This document shows, piece by piece, positions 5,517 through 6,900 of a stretch of 6,900 bases of DNA (its first letter is position 1; each line of letters starts with the position of its first letter). Below the pieces are notes generated by a model. It saw nothing but the letters and a program-made list of their open reading frames with translations. It ran no database searches and had not been told where the DNA came from. The DNA is from Opitutaceae bacterium (GTDB lineage Bacteria; Verrucomicrobiota; Verrucomicrobiia; Opitutales; Opitutaceae). Both the position numbers and the translations under genes were made by a program. The stretch is taken from positions 1 to 6,900 of the forward strand of contig RGAX01000151.1 in NCBI GenBank assembly GCA_009919985.1, read 5' to 3'.

Positions 5517-6900
5517 GTGAACTACACTCGTATTCCCACCCCACTCGCAGCACTTCGCTGCGCTCTGATCTACTCCTTCGTGGCCGGCATGCTGGCCGCC
5601 CAAGACGTAAAAAAGTCCGAGGAGAGCCAAGACCCAGCCGCGCCCAAAAAGCTCGAGGTCTTCGAGGTCACCGGCTCCCGCGTGAAGCGCCTCGACTATG
5701 AGACCGCCTCGCCAGTCGTGACCTACTCAGCCCAAGCGATCGAGGACAAGGGCTACGCCACGCTCGGCGAATTTGTGCAGAGCCTGCCCTACAACAACAG
5801 CACGGCGGTTTCCGAGTTCACGACGGGCAGCTTCATTACCGGCGCCGCCACCATTAATCCGCGCGGGCTGGGGTCAAACCGCTTGCTCACCTTGGTCAAC
5901 GGCCGCCGCGGCGTGCCCTATGCGCTCGCCAACAGCTCCAGCGGCACCCCTCAGACGGTCTTTAATTTCAACAGTGTGCCCCAAGGGGCCATCGACCGGC
6001 TCGAATTTCTGAAGGATGGTGCCTCCGCCCTCTACGGCTCCGACGCCATCAGCGGAGTGATGAACATCATCCTTAAAAAGACCTACGAGGGCTCCTCGGT
6101 TGATTTTTCGGTTGGGAGTAGTCTGCGGCACGACACCCTGCGCAAGACGCTGAATATTTTTACCGGCGTGTCCAAGAACGGCTGGGAATTCACGGCCGGC
6201 CTGACCGTGCAGACGCGAAATGCGAGCTTCATCAAAGACTATGGTGTCACGACGACGAACTACACCTACCTCGGGCAGAAGGGTCAGAACATGACCAGCA
6301 CCATTTTCTTACCGTCCTACCTGTCGCTCACAGCCGCCCAGGCCACGGCTTCGGGCCTCGGCACCGCCGCTGGATTCTATATCATCCCAAACGGCGCGCC
6401 CACGGCGAATCCCACCAAGTCCAGCTTCACCTATATCGGCACCTCGTCTGCTGGGATCCCCAATTCCAACCGCTACGATTTTGCCAACGTCACCCAACTC
6501 ATGCCCTCCAGCGAGAGCGGTGGCACCAACGTCAGCATCAGCCGCGTCTTGAATCCCAACGTGACGCTTTTTGCTGATGGGATGTATAGCCGGGGTCTGA
6601 CCCACTACGAACTCCAGCCCTACGGCTTCACCACGACGCTTGCCGGACTCACCCTACCGGCGACCAATCCCTACAATCCCACGGGGCTGAATCTCGCGGT
6701 CACTACCTCAACCGCGCCCTTCACCTACCGCAGCTCGGTTTTGCCGCGACGAGAAGTGAAGACCACCACAATTTCTGGCGTGGCGGGATTGCGCGGCATC
6801 GTTCTTAATAAATGGAATTGGGAAGCCGCCGTCAGCTACGGCCAGAACGAGTCCACCCGCGATTCCGACCTAATTGACTCGACGACTTTTCAGAATGCCC
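5517..6900 (+). CDS. Large TonB-dependent receptor, 5' part (runs off window end)
   Basis: The first 461 codons of an outer-membrane TonB-dependent receptor are visible, with no stop before the window edge. GTG 5517 is taken as the start: it directly precedes a full signal peptide (basic Arg5 and Arg14, hydrophobic core to about 27, likely cleavage near LAAQ at 26-29). No in-frame ATG, GTG or TTG occurs in the 75 bases before it. No Shine-Dalgarno sequence is evident. A TonB-box-like LEVFEVTGSRVKR begins at residue 46. The plug has NPRGLGSNRLLTLVNGRR from residue 114 and DGASALYGSDAISGVMN at 167-183. Barrel strands follow. This 'GLGSNR...LVNGRR' plug is typical of the large receptors, often about 900 residues or more, found in Caulobacter/Xanthomonas-type and related bacteria, many of them used for carbohydrates or other organic ligands. 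Roughly half the gene is therefore probably missing. The substrate is unknown. It shares no close similarity with the receptor upstream, so it is not a recent duplicate. Confidence 0.92.
   Translation, partial: MNYTRIPTPLAALRCALIYSFVAGMLAAQDVKKSEESQDPAAPKKLEVFEVTGSRVKRLDYETASPVVTYSAQAIEDKGYATLGEFVQSLPYNNSTAVSEFTTGSFITGAATINPRGLGSNRLLTLVNGRRGVPYALANSSSGTPQTVFNFNSVPQGAIDRLEFLKDGASALYGSDAISGVMNIILKKTYEGSSVDFSVGSSLRHDTLRKTLNIFTGVSKNGWEFTAGLTVQTRNASFIKDYGVTTTNYTYLGQKGQNMTSTIFLPSYLSLTAAQATASGLGTAAGFYIIPNGAPTANPTKSSFTYIGTSSAGIPNSNRYDFANVTQLMPSSESGGTNVSISRVLNPNVTLFADGMYSRGLTHYELQPYGFTTTLAGLTLPATNPYNPTGLNLAVTTSTAPFTYRSSVLPRREVKTTTISGVAGLRGIVLNKWNWEAAVSYGQNESTRDSDLIDSTTFQNA

Overview
The window looks like GC-rich chromosomal DNA from a diderm bacterium. 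The two large TonB-dependent outer-membrane receptors require an outer membrane. Recognition of protein style (receptor plug sequences, a methionine synthase split into two genes, GTG starts without Shine-Dalgarno sequences) suggests Verrucomicrobiota, perhaps Opitutaceae. That placement is inference only. All supported genes are on the + strand.

Layout. Positions 1-185 hold the 3' end of a gene for the homocysteine-binding (zinc) module of cobalamin-dependent methionine synthase. After a 36-base gap, 222-2915 encodes the rest of MetH: the folate, cap, cobalamin and reactivation modules. The two genes are in the same reading frame, separated by one TGA. Positions 2982-5126 encode a complete 714-residue TonB-dependent receptor with signal peptide, TonB box, plug and barrel. 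Positions 5127-5516 are a 390-base gap of lower GC (about 55%) with hairpins, short repeated words and a possible promoter, and no convincing gene. From 5517 to the window end runs the 5' half of a second, different TonB-dependent receptor of the large type that carries an 'RGLGSNR...LVNGRR' plug.

How the parts may work together. The two metH pieces together supply every module of a B12-dependent methionine synthase, which transfers a methyl group from methyl-tetrahydrofolate through cobalamin to homocysteine. The first receptor lies 66 bases downstream of metH and could import a corrinoid or an iron chelate. Its substrate cannot be read from the sequence, and no cobalamin riboswitch was found. 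The second receptor has its own long leader region and is probably a separate transcription unit.

The metH halves and the receptors belong to known families. The least ordinary items are the precise in-frame split of metH and the structured 5127-5516 spacer. No clear new system was found.
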